Below are positions 53,971-64,000 of a stretch of 64,000 nucleotides of DNA, in pieces; position 1 is the stretch's first letter; the number at the start of each line of letters is the position of its first letter. The notes beneath the pieces were generated by a model. The model did not search any database, had not been told where the DNA came from, and was given only the letters and a program-made list of their open reading frames with translations. The stretch is from Rhyacophila brunnea. Lineage: Eukaryota; Arthropoda; Insecta; Trichoptera; Rhyacophilidae. The translations under genes and the position numbers were made by a program. The stretch is taken from positions 1,054,001 through 1,118,000 of the forward strand of contig JAGYXB010000196.1 in the NCBI GenBank assembly GCA_022495005.1, given 5' to 3'.

Positions 53971-56900
53971 TTAAGCGCTTTGTGTACCCGCATACTGAGT
54001 GTCACGAATTGAAATGGATGAGTCTACAGAAGAGTCGGGACTATCCCGCTCCCCATACGACGCTGCAAATTTCTCGAATGCCGCAAAGTTGGCCTCGGTT
54101 GCTATCAGATCTCCATGACCAATTGGGCCCGTGTGAGGACGGACCCTGGCAAACAGCTCCGCTCGTTCGAATTCCATAAGCGGGCAATCCCAGAGGATGT
54201 GTTCAACATCTTGGTGGTCATGCCCGCAGGTACAACCCGGCCCATCTACTATCAAGCCAAACTCGTGGAGTCTGGCGGCGAAGTTGCCATGGCCGGTGAG
54301 GAACTGGCTAATCCAGTGCGAAGGTTGGAGTCTTCTAGTTTGGTGCCTGCAGAATACGTCTGGAAAAAACGGTAAGTGTGCCGCCCCTTGGGGGAGGCGG
54401 TCCACCTCGCCTGCCATGCCGCAAATGCGGTCTTGTACACAATGTCACTTACAGTCTTCCTGTAAGGAACGTCCTCGGATCTCTGCGGTGGTATCAGATG
54501 GACACCGGCGAGTATTGTGCTGATCCCCCTCAAGAGGAGGGTGATCGATCCTCTGACTTGGACGTGCAGATCGAGGGGTAGCACCCCCGCGAGTACGGCA
54601 AGCGCGTCAGTAGAAGTTGTGCGGTAGGCTTTGGTAAGCGAGATCAGCGCAAGTCGCTGCCCGCTTAATAGTGCGCGTCTCACGAGAGTTAAGGAGTTTA
54701 CTCGGGAATGCCAAATGCTGGAGGCGTAACCGGCAATTCCCATGAAAATTGCGCCGTATGCAACCTTAAGGGCTCTAGGCTTAAGTCCCCAATTGCTGCC
54801 CGCCATTCGGGCCATTCTCTAATAGGCCGAATTGGTCTTAGAGACGGCCGTCTTGGCGTGGTGAACGAAAGACAGCTTGTCATCAAGAATAACTCCCAGA
54901 TACGTAACCCTTTCGGAGAAACGCACTGAGGTCTGGCCAAAACGAACCGTGAGCGGCCGTCGAGTTATGTTGACCCGAGAACTACCCCTGAGGAGGACAG
55001 CTTCCGTCTTGCTCGGGGCAAAGGTCAGCTTGTTCAGCAGCCCCCAATTAAGGATTCTGCCCAAAGCGTCTGTGGCTGCACGCTCAAGTGCCGGTCGGCT
55101 CGTCGCCCCAACAAGCAGGAGCAAGTCGTCGGCATACGCAACGAGCGTGCAGCCCGGAGGCAGTGGCAGGGACAGAACGTTGTCAAACAGAATGTTCCAC
55201 AGAAGGGGTCCCAGGACGGAGCCCTGGGGACACCCCATGGTGGTCCTCCTGTGAATCAGGCTGGGGCCGGAGTCGTAGGTTATCTCCCTATTGCTGAAGT
55301 AGCTTTGAACTAAGGCAAAGAGGTCCCCGGGGATCTGTTTCAGCCTAAGCTTTGCCAGAACCAAGGGCCACCACGCAGTATCAAACGCGCCCGCGATGTC
55401 GAGAAAAATCCCGGCAACGAGGTCCTTACCAGAGCTCTCCACAGAATCGATCACAAAGCGAATCGCATCCCCGGTGGACTTTCCGGGTCTAAACCCAAAT
55501 TGTCTTTGCGAGATTGGACAGTTTTCCGACAGGTGGGACTCAATCCTGCTGTTTATCAATCTTTCCAATATCTTCCCGAAGACGGGAAGGAGCGTAATCG
55601 GTCTATACGCTTTCGGGTCACAAGGAGGGCGACTGCCGGCTTTGGGGATCACCGTGAGATGACCCTTTTTCCAGCAGTCGGGGAATATGCCACTACTCAT
55701 GCATTCTTTGTAGAGTTGCGTGATCTCGTGTGAGGCAAGAGACCACGCCCTTCTCGCTAGCGCGTTATCTATGCAGTCAAGCCCCGGGGCTTTGCCAATC
55801 GGGAGGCTGGCAAACAGGATCCCTAGTTCGGACATGGTAGTGGCTGCGGATCGCGGAGTGTTTAAGGGGAGCAGTGCATAGACGCGAAGCTGCTGAAATC
55901 GGTCGTTATCAATGTCGAGCGACTCGTTGTCCTGCGGGATAAGAGCATCCAACAGGACTGTGGCGGACTCTTCAGAACTATTGGTGAACGATCCGTCGGG
56001 GCGCCGTACCGCCGACATGACTTTTCCGGGCCGTAAGCCCAGCTTCATCACGCGGAAGGGGGGGCCCCACGGATCATTGCCACCCATTTCAGTGACGAAC
56101 TCTCTCCAGTGCACCTTCTTAGCCTTACTGATTGCCTTTTTGAACTTGAGTCTAGTGGTCCTGTAGGTGACCGCAAGCGGATGGTCCGCGTGCAGCGGCC
56201 CCTCCAGCGATCTTCGCGCTGCTTGTAAGGCCCTTCTGGCCCTCCTCATCGTGTCTCTCAGTCTTGTCAGTCTCGGCTTCCACCAGGGTGCGAGGTTCGG
56301 CGGTCTCGGGGTCGTCCTTCCGATAGTGCCCTCCGCTTTTTCAATCATGAGATTCGTGAGGTCCTCAGCCGCAGCGTGCATGTCCTTTGGCGGAGGGCGC
56401 GAGGCCATCCTGTCCAGACCCTCAGCAAACTCGCGGTCAAAACGTACCCAGTCGATTCCCTTGGTCCTGAAACGCCTCGGCAGTGACTCGCTCACAAGTG
56501 GAGCGAGAGACGCGTGGCCCCTCTCGGTCCTGTAGGCGAACGTGATCAGACGGTGGTCGCTTGCTGACGCTTCCAAATGGACAGTCCAGTTCACGACGCG
56601 TCCGGCAGAACCAGTGGATATCAAAGTGACATCAATGTGAGATTCCCCATTGTTGGTAGAGAATGTGGTTGGACCATTAGAGTTATTCAGCACCGTCAGG
56701 TCGTGAGTTGCCACGAGTTCCTCGAGGGGCGCCGGATTGTCCCGGCCAGACCGCGGCCCCCGGGGGGCCCATAGCCATGATTGAACGTTGACGTCCGCTC
56801 CCACTATAATCTGTTTGCCGCGGCATGCAACCAGAATTTTACCGAGCTGCTCGATGCATTTCAGGATGTTTACGCTGAATTTAAAGTAAGAAGAGACCAC

Positions 56901-57245
56901 CACAATGGAGTTCCCCGATCGGTCGGATACCTCCGCTACGGCAAAGAGTTTGCTCGACAAGTGGGCAAGGTGTAGCACCACTAGGGTAGGATTCGCAACG
57001 AAGATGCAGGCCATAGACCCCAGGCCGTGGTGCATTACCCGACCCCCACTGAAACCCAGGTTGGGGCCATAGGAGTAAGGCTCCTGCACCAGGACCAAAT
57101 CGATGTCCATTTCCCGAACCGTCTTGATCAGCTCCGCCGTTATAGCCTTCCCTTTGCCCGCATTTAACTGACCGAACCGAATCATTGAATCGAATAATCC
57201 GTTCGGTTCCGCTCCTGTGCCATTGCGTACTTGCGCGCTGGGCAA
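53971..57245 (-). pseudogene. R1-clade ORF2 (endonuclease, reverse transcriptase)
   Basis: The first 808 codons are open (57245-54819). Endonuclease: FGQLNAGKGKA, QEPYS (Glu55), GADVNV (Asp151, Asn153), DVTLIS, SDH (229-231). Reverse transcriptase: KAPGLDCI (about 485), AYRPITLLPVFGKILE, FLDIAGAFD (Asp616), GCPQGSVLGP (671-680), YADD (704-707). After KTNSAY a single TAG stops the frame, which then continues RMARMAGSNWGLKPRALK. A frameshift near 54315 leads to HWISQFLTGHGNFAARLHEF, the zinc knuckle CTCGHDHQDVEHILWDC and the end at 53971. All catalytic residues are intact. In R1-type elements this protein nicks target DNA and primes reverse transcription there. Confidence 0.93.
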
Positions 57246-58725
57246 TCAGGGTCGGTCGCTGCATGTTGGTGCGGCTTTTTGTGCCTGGCGCAGGCCGGGC
57301 ACTTTCCGGGGGCCTTAATATTAGGGCATTCAGCCCTATCATGTCCTTCCTCGGTGCAATGGCCGCATGTGGCGCTTCTCGCCGAACAATTCTTTGCCAT
57401 GTGGCCGTATAAGTGACACCTTGTGCACTTGACGACGCCACAAAAGTCTTTGGTTGGGAAGGATTCCCATCCCATATATATGCGCCCGTCATTGATGAGC
57501 GCTTCCCTCACCTTTGCCGGGACCGATATCACCATGTGACATTTCCCGATTCTGGGGCTTGCCCTGTGGCTCAGTTTAACATGGCGGTATGCCTCCGAGG
57601 GGAGACCCGTGACCTCTTGAGTGTTGGCCTTAATGGCTTCCTTAAGGTCGTCCTGCGTCGTCTTGACCGGCACGTTGAATACAATTATCCGCGGGAGCCT
57701 TTTTCCTGCGATTTCAGCCCGGAGACCGGCCTCCTTTAGACCAGGAGCGGCGGCCAGTCGTTTGGCCTCTTCCTCGGTTCTGGGGTGAATGATTACCCCA
57801 CCTCCACGTACCATTCTCAAGCCCGTTATTTAGACTTTTAGTTCCGCGGGCACGATGGCTTTCTTGACGACTTCTTTAGTGGCCGGAGACTCCATTCCTT
57901 CTTGTGTAGGAAAAAAGAACACGCCGGGCCTTGCGGCGGTTGTTGGTGGCACAATTGGCCATTCCGGAGAAGTCTGTCTGACCGGCTTGGCGCCTTTTCG
58001 AGTGACGTCGCTCCAAGAATACTTGGTTCCTTCACTGACTGCGTCACCAGTGGCAGCGGCAACCGCGTTTATGTAAGAGGCACGATCTTCCAGTATGGCT
58101 TTGCTGGATTCAAGTTTGATTGCGAGAGACCAAGTCTCCGCGACGACTGCGTCCAGTTCCATTGTTATCGCCTTAATTGTCGATGCGGGGATATTTCCGT
58201 CGCCGGAGAGTAATTCTTTCACTCTTTGGATTGCTTGAGCAACCTTAGTAGCCCCGTTTTGGGAGTCCGTCACATCCGAGTCGGCTATCCTATCCCCGGG
58301 GGAGGCAACGCTCTTTGGATTCTTAGCGTTTGGCCTCGGGGTTTCCTCGGAGTCCTGTGGTATTTCCTCAGCCAGGGAACGTCTTTCCTTCCTGACCTTT
58401 TTGACCTTCTTGTTGGCCTTGGTGGCTGCCGCCTCTTCCTCTCTTTTCTTTCTGTGGCCGCTTGGCGTTCGGATGCTTTGGCTTTCACGGCAGCTTCCGC
58501 TAGGATTTTTTCCGCTTTCAGATCCGCAGCCTTTCGAGCAAGGATTTTCGCCTTTGTGGCAGCCTCCGCCCTAGTTCTCACCGTTTCCTTTTCGGATTTG
58601 GTGGTGTCAAGCACTGCATCTGTGTCAGATTCCTCGGAGGAGGGGTCGGATTGCGTATTGTACCAATCCTCGGGAACTATTGGCTTATCCCCTCCCGGGG
58701 GCGGATCGACTGCAGGTTTTCCCAT
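57182..58725 (-). pseudogene. R1-clade ORF1 (Gag-like, CCHC zinc knuckles)
   Basis: Starts MGKPAVDPPPGGDKPIVPED. A long Ala/Lys/Glu-rich, probably coiled-coil stretch follows. A frameshift near 58440-58450 (purine-rich AGAAAGAAAAGAGAGG) moves the reading into the frame with RKERRSLAEEIPQ and VTDSQNGATKVAQAIQ. An in-frame TAA at 57830-57832 (after AELKV) interrupts it before ITGLRMVRGGGVIIHPRTEE. The C-terminal third has zinc knuckles: CTRCHLYGHMAKNC, CGHCTEEGHDRAEC and CPACARHKKPHQHAATDPDC. In R1-clade elements this protein binds the RNA and helps form the RNP. It ends inside the start of ORF2 (64-base overlap). Apart from one shift and one stop the domain order is complete. Confidence 0.9.
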
Positions 58726-59770
58726 GCCGTTGCTTTTCTTGTGGAGTTGCTGTGGCGAAGCTTATTATATAATATATATATATATATAAGATTAGTGGCA
58801 TAAGTAAGTGAATAAAGTAAAAGAAAAAGTAAAAAAAAAATATATTTTTTTTTCAAATTATTGAAAAAAAAAAATGTTATTTAAAAAAAATATTAAAAAA
58901 CTATTTAAAAAATCCTTTTTTAGAATTATAAAAAAAATTTAAAAAATATTTCTAAAAAATATATATAAAATATAGGTATATTCTTTATTAAAGAAAACTA
59001 TAAATGATAATATTCAATTCAATAAAATAATCTAAATTAAATTTAAACTTAAAATATATATGCAAGTAATATTATTAATAAAAAAGTCCCTCGAAGTTTT
59101 CGATTTCCTCCAGTAGTTTCGAGAAACTTCTAGAAGGATTTGCAGTTAAGTGTAATTGCTATGCGGACTTCGAAATCTTCGAATTCGAGAAAGTTCTGGA
59201 AATCGTTCAAATCAAAACATGAATAATTTGCACGTGTTCGGGGAATGGTACAATACAAATTATGGTTTTTTGGAGCTAGAATCGGTTGGTCTGAACCGAA
59301 TTTCTTCGGACAAACACCAAAACGTTAAGGGCGCATACGCCGGTATCCCACAAACAATTTATCACTATAGCCCAAAGGGGGCCTTCACAATGTCACGAAT
59401 AGCACAAAAAAAGACAAAAAAAATGGTTTTCACTCGATTCACGAAGAACCTTGAGATTTTCCGAAAACTTTCCGACCATTTCGAATGCAAGGGGGCTCCC
59501 GTCGACGCCTGGGAGCAAAAACCGACTTTTCTGAAACACTTTCTCGCGACACTTTATCAAAAAACTAACATTCAAAAAGATTTTCCGGTTTTACGGCTTT
59601 CCGGAGGAATCTCTCGGTAAAGTTTGGTATCACCAGGTTGACATTCATGAGCCAAAATAAAGAAACCTTTTTTTTTTCAAAATCGGATGACTTTTCGATT
59701 TTTAAAGCACAAAAGACCCGGGAGCTACACGATGTACGTCTTACTCGAGAGTTTGTGGCAAAGCCAGTCC
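58726..59770 (-). other. leader (5' UTR) of the R1-clade LINE
   Basis: The region between ORF1 and the 5' edge of the insertion. It holds a TA microsatellite (58757-58788), a very AT-rich stretch to about 59080, and a more balanced 59090-59760. A 154-codon open frame on the + strand (59156-59620) is antisense to the leader and matches nothing I recognise. I treat it as non-coding. Confidence 0.6.
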
Positions 59771-59932
59771 TACTAATAGAACAATAAACAGAACATAAAA
59801 TGGACGTATGTTGGATTTATATGACAAATAATATTTCGTTTGACAGGCGTCATTTGCACCCGCGACCCGCAATCCGCGCATCGCCTAGCAACGATCATTT
59901 TAGACCGTGCCTCAACTAATGCATGGCCTTAA

Positions 59933-60824
59933 TTTTTAATTACCACATTTAAATAACATGCTAATTTCATCTAATGGCAGCTGAACGGGGACACGGCTGC
60001 CGTGTCATCCGCGCCGAACGAGTTAATGGAACAACTCCGCTCTTCATATACATTTTCTTTATATATAAAACGGAAAATAAAATAGTCTTTTAATTCATAG
60101 TGCAGCTTATTTGTAAAAAAAAATATTTCCAAGTGTATTTTTGCAATCGATAGTTAAATTATTAAGTTTTTTTTACTTCCTGAAAAATTTGCCCAAATAG
60201 AATTAGCAGGTTCTGCACAATCTGCAAGCAGTCGATTTGTGATACCGATGGCTAAAAAATGATGATAAAATAGTCATTTTCCTCGTATAACAAGAAAGAA
60301 ACAGATAGGTAAATATCATACTGAAAAAAATACTTACTCAGTTGTATTTATTCTGGCCATAGAATTGGTAAAACACTTATATCTCGATATAAAGATAATA
60401 AGTAAATATTTTGAATGTATTTCAAAAATATATTCAATATATTATCACAAAACATGACTCCAAAGTGTTTAATATTTATATCTAATAAAACAATCTATAG
60501 TATCATTAAAATTACATTACATATAATATTTGTATACTTGTAAAAGCTTTCGAGAATGGTGAGTAAGCGTTTATTAAGCCTATTTATTAAGAAATAAGAT
60601 AGAGCGAAAATGGAGTAGTTCAGTAAGTAACTAATTAAGAAGATTAACTATTATTCAAACAGTCGTAATTATCTCATCTCTACGCAGTATGGAAACAGGA
60701 GCTTTCACTGAAATTATTGAACAATCTCTTTCGTTTGTTTGCTACTTTGAATTTTATGTAGGTAATCCAAAATGTTTAGAAATTACATTCTTTTAAAATA
60801 ATAATACAATCATCTGTCGTGGTT
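59933..60824. other. no gene; single-arm repeat at 59938-60035
   Basis: TTAATTACCACATTTAAATA, CATGCTAATTTCATCTAATG and GAACGAGTTAATGG match the foldback inside 1855-2335. The rest is AT-rich with nothing supportable. Confidence 0.45.
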
Positions 60825-61485
60825 GATTTATTGCTCGATGAATCCAATCTTTTCGGTCCCTAGTTTCTGCTGTCACTTACATCTTAAAATTAATGAGTTT
60901 GTCGATCCAGCGACTTTTAGGGCATCCTTGTGGTAGTTTAGGCTCTTCGGGTACCACTGTATAGTCACATTAGTGCAGCAGTTGTCCACCGTGTCACGTA
61001 TTGATACCAAATATCATAATGCCTAAATCCCTCATCAAAAATCCTCCAATCGACAGACTTGGGAATATAATGATAATATTATTGAAACTGTAAATGAGTC
61101 AAGGCTAGACCAGGATGCACAGCGAAACAAACAAAAATAAAGTTACCGTTATCTGTTTCTGGGCGGACGAAGGATCGATAGTAGGTACGGTCAGTTGGTA
61201 ACCTACCCTGAGCCTTGAACGTTGCCTCTAAATACAATTTGCCACCTTTTCGCGCCAAAGCGTGCGTTTACAAATGTTGTTAATAATGTTACTTCTTCTC
61301 AAGCAAAATATACTTACGGAATACTTAATGTCCCTGAATCTGTTTTTAATAAGTGGAAAAGTATGAATCAACACCCTACGTAAACCCATGCCTATCAGTA
61401 CTTATCCCTGCCTCTTTATCCAGTCATTTCTTTTAACTTTTAAAGTTAGACCTAATATATCACGTTGGGTTAGTAGCCATCTTTG
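60825..61485 (-). pseudogene. RTE-type LINE remnant, two blocks
   Basis: The + strand block 60893-60990 (GTCGATCCAGCGACTTTTAG, GGCATCCTTGTGG, GGGTACCACTGTATAGTCAC) is a decayed form of the RTE C-terminal region at 25315-25400. Block 61395-61480 on the minus strand reads RDILGLTLKVKRNDWIKRQG, matching MLGITRKDKKRNEWIRKQ there. About 390 bases of unrelated or deeply diverged DNA lie between them. An old relic of the same LINE type. Confidence 0.6.
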
Positions 61486-61646
61486 TGGTCAATTTAATTT
61501 TATTTAGAAAATTGCGGCATCACATTACTGCCAACGTCAAGATCTCTTCACTTATATAGTTTGATAGTTTTGTATATTGTCTTTTGTTGCTAATTACAAT
61601 TTTTAATGTTGTCTCTACGTGCTCCTCTCTCAATTGGTACTATTAA

Positions 61647-62006
61647 GGCTATACCTCAGTTGAGGCATGGTCTAAAAAGATCGTGGCTAGGCGATGCGCG
61701 GATTGTGAAAATGACGCGTGCCGAACGAAATATAATTTGTCATATAAATACAATATGCGTCCATTTAATGTTCTGTTTATTGTTCTATTAGTAACAATAA
61801 TAATATTCATTGACATGTTTTCTTTTTTAAGTAAATGGGTAACGTTTTTAGTCATCTTTACACGATTTAAGAATTAATACCCCCGTCACCATTACGAAAC
61901 AAATTGACGTATTCACACCTCGACGTTCGCTCTCCGAATGCCAGCGAGTCCAAAATTTCGTCGCGCCTATAGTTGAAAATTATTTGCCGTTTCACTGATG
62001 TATCGT
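61647..62006 (+). mobile_element. element J, uninterrupted copy
   Basis: After TTAA (61643-61646) the copy runs GGCTATACCTCAGTTGAGGC, GATCGTGGCTAGGCGATGCG, CAATATGCGTCCATTTAATG, TTGTTCTATTAGTAACAATA, TTCATTGACATGTTTTCTTT, GTCCAAAATTTCGTCGCGCC, CCGTTTCACTGATG. It contains the unoccupied target (TGTTCTATTAGTA on this strand) of the R1-clade LINE. Non-coding. Confidence 0.8.
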
Positions 62007-62418
62007 CTCACAAACGAAGCAAATTTGAGTGCACGATGACTTCAGTGTGGGGTAGCTGCTCCCGAGATATTCCCTCTACCTAATAAAAAATACGATTTTG
62101 AGAAAATAAAATTTCAATAAGTACTTAAGTACCTGTTTTTGCTGATCATAAAAAAAGTGCAAAATTTAAAAAATGGGTACGTGCACGTGTAAAAATCACA
62201 CCACACACTCATTTCAAAATTTAAAAAAAATAATCTAACAATATACGATAGGTAATAATTAGGTAGGTAATACCAGAGAGTGGAATCCCCGATAATCGTC
62301 AATCCGATGCCACATGCCTAAGCACATATTAAATTATAATATCTGATACCAATATATTACTATAATGTCAAGAATGCTACTATTGTTTCATTTCTCAAGT
62401 ACCGACCTATCTCCATTA
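62007..62418. other. no gene recognised
   Basis: AT-rich DNA. No supportable feature. Confidence 0.35.
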
Positions 62419-62426
62419 AATATCTG

Positions 62427-63411
62427 CAGTGACGTCCCTAAATAAAATGCCGCCGCTGGGCAGGGCCAAAATGCCGCCCCATTTTTTATACATTTTTTTT
62501 TATCATCCTTTCATGACTCCAATATCTAAGAAATGTGTTGTATGGATACATTACTAACAAAATATAATTACCACAAATCTAATAATTTTATTTAAATGCC
62601 AACTCTGCATCAATGGACAATATTGCGAGTCCACGGTTTCAGATACATTAAAAAATATACCTGACAACATCCAAAACTCGCGAATGACTGGAAAAAATAT
62701 TTTTGGATACATTTTAAATTAGGTAAGTATGTACCTACCTATAATTCAAATATACATACTGGACATACATCAAGGACATTACGTCCAATGACAACAGAAG
62801 TAAACTAGACATCGCGGATCCGACAAAATAATTACAGTTCTGTCAAACCTTTTATGTTAATTACATTTTATTTCCAACCAGTGAGGTGAATTTTTTAATG
62901 GAAAGATATTTCCGTTATTACTAAGTTTATGTAGCTATTTCATGGCCCCCACAAGCGGAGGGCTGACAGGGCTCTAGCCTAGGGGAGCGGCGTGATGGGT
63001 CGTCTAGATAAATGAAATAAACACACATCTTAAATTTGCTCTAATAGTAAAAAAAAAGTCGGCTGCGGCGCTATTTTACTTCAGAGTTATTACCATTTAA
63101 AATATATAGCTGTTGTGACGTATTATATCACTCAATAATTCGATGTGTTAAAAAATGGCTAAAATTACACAGAATTTTATTTGACCTCGAACACCATTTG
63201 AAAAACAACACCGTAGAGCATCAGACTGCCTTTAACCATAGCGATATGTAAGAGGGGCCACCCAAGATCCTGGCCTGGGGGCCCGCTTCAAGGTGTGGGG
63301 GCCATGAGCTATTTATACATATATCTAATGATTCTCTTCGATTTTCCGCCCTTCGAATAACTGCCTCCCCCAAGCGACGCTCAATCTGCCTACCCCCACG
63401 GGACGTCACTG
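62427..63411. mobile_element. hAT-type element, TIR CAGTGACGTCCC, perfect 8-bp duplication
   Basis: Left end CAGTGACGTCCC; right end GGGACGTCACTG. AATATCTG lies exactly on both sides (62419-62426 and 63412-63419). GCCGCC-rich subterminal sequence is inside. Element H copy 2 is nested at 62941-63306. No transposase. CAG tips and 8-bp duplications fit hAT. Confidence 0.93.
62941..63306. mobile_element. element H, copy 2, perfect 8-bp duplication
   Basis: Left CATGGCCCCCACA; right TGTGGGGGCCATG, a 13-base perfect inverted repeat. AGCTATTT at 62933-62940 and 63307-63314. The interior is collinear with copy 1 at 27432-27842. Nested in the element at 62427-63411, so it is the younger of the two. 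Confidence 0.93.
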
Positions 63412-63419
63412 AATATCTG

Positions 63420-64000
63420 AATAAATAAACTAAAATCTAGCTTATTTTTAGCATATTTAAAAATCTGTTGAAGGCATAAAATTCTAATAAAAACGCTATA
63501 ACCTAGATGCATTTTTTGCAAGCTAGGTGCCTCTCGAAAAATGCTAGATCTGACAATAAAAACACCAAGTTGGCAACGCCGGTTGTGACTATGACTGTAT
63601 TTTTTTTATTTGAATACACCCAGATGCCATACGAGCGAATATTATTTCGTTGGCTGCTGTAGTTTAAAAATCGCAAAAAACACACTGTGTAATATTTTTA
63701 TCAGCTGTTACTTTATTACCACATATAAATAAATACATGAATAATAAAATCAGCACTCGTATGAAAATGCGGAGGTCGTCAAAAAAATTTTTTTTACTAC
63801 CAGGCATAACTATTTCAGAACGTACGCACTGCGCCGGGAAAACAAAAACACTCTTTTGTTACACGTATATTTTTCTTTATGGTGATTTTTAATGAATAAA
63901 TTAAAAAATACTTATGCATTAAAGTGTTTAGGTATTGTTATATATTTATTTATTGCATTTTTAATATACATTTTTTGAAGTTATACTTCTTTTGGCGCGT
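63420..64000. other. no gene recognised
   Basis: AT-rich DNA to the window end. No supportable feature. Confidence 0.35.

Larger units (their letters stand above)
53745..59770 (-). mobile_element. R1-clade LINE, 6.0 kb, essentially full length
   Basis: TACTAATAGAACA occurs at 53732-53744 and 59771-59783. The copy of element J at 61647 shows the same site once and unoccupied, so the whole 6026-bp block is one insertion. On the minus strand it has a 1.05-kb leader, ORF1 with zinc knuckles, an overlapping ORF2 with endonuclease, reverse transcriptase and a C-terminal zinc knuckle, and a 3' UTR ending CTTTAACGTA without a poly(A) run. This ORF layout and domain order is R1 clade. It has two nonsense codons and two frameshifts, so it is recently dead. 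Confidence 0.92.
53516..59928 (-). mobile_element. TTAA-flanked element J, split by the R1-clade LINE
   Basis: 53516-53744 and 59771-59928 are the two parts of a roughly 374-bp element whose uninterrupted copy is at 61647-62006 in the opposite orientation. TTAA lies just outside each end (53512-53515 and 59929-59932). Ends GGTGACGCATCAGTGAAACG and, in reverse complement, GGCCATGCATTAGTTGAGGC are weakly inverted. TTAA suggests piggyBac-type insertion, at lower confidence than for 12250-12893. Confidence 0.7.

Noticed and set aside
58757..58788. TA microsatellite as an origin or regulatory site
   Set aside because: A simple repeat in the LINE leader with no supporting signal.
53934..58789. Plus-strand ORFs across the R1-clade element
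   Set aside because: All are shadows of ORF1 and ORF2 on the minus strand.
59156..59620. 154-codon ORF as a host gene
   Set aside because: It lies antisense within the leader of the R1-clade insertion, shows no recognisable motif and no splice or promoter context.

Overview
This window looks like intergenic and intronic DNA from an arthropod, most likely an insect. It is AT-rich, introns begin GT and end AG, and several repeats carry degenerate CCTAA units (the insect telomere motif is TTAGG). The repeat content is typical of insects: R1-clade and RTE-like LINEs, Jockey/CR1-type LINE ends, a mariner, many hAT-type and TTAA-flanked miniature elements, a Penelope-like fragment and tRNA-derived SINEs. 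I cannot fix the species from sequence alone. There are no bacterial genes, CRISPR arrays or intact tRNA/rRNA genes.

Layout. 0.7-3.5 kb: a dead mariner split by a 1.5-kb element with 35-bp inverted ends. 3.9-13 kb: miniature elements, including a TTAA-flanked foldback for which two unoccupied paralogous sites lie in the same window. 13.5-18.6 kb: a full-length but dead 3.3-kb RTE-like LINE with an 11-bp target duplication, itself split by a 1.7-kb DNA transposon flanked by ATGC. 18.8-29 kb: SINEs, hAT-type elements, LINE remnants and a Buster-like hAT transposase tail. 29.7-30.2 kb: a hairpin element carrying a Penelope-like GIY-YIG fragment. 31.4-33.9 kb (minus strand): the only convincing host gene, with two exons, a TATA box and a secreted Pro/Gln/His/Cys-rich product; its intron and 3' flank are full of miniature elements. 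34-53 kb: more nested elements, a 0.7-kb direct duplication and a possible small internal exon at 53.1 kb. 53.5-59.9 kb: a 6.0-kb R1-clade LINE, mutated but nearly full length, inserted in a small TTAA-flanked element; an uninterrupted copy of that element lies at 61.6 kb. 62.4-63.4 kb: one 8-bp-duplicating element nested in another.

Almost everything that codes for protein here belongs to mobile elements, and every such ORF shows stops, frameshifts, truncation or interruption. The main value of the window is as a stratigraphy of insertions: many elements have readable target-site duplications, several are nested, and some have their empty site elsewhere in the window. That gives precise element boundaries and a relative order of events. 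I found no clear multi-gene undescribed system. The nearest to novel biology are the secreted orphan-like gene with a duplicated 3' flank, a repeat family with conserved telomere-like CCTAA arrays, and the Penelope-like hairpin.
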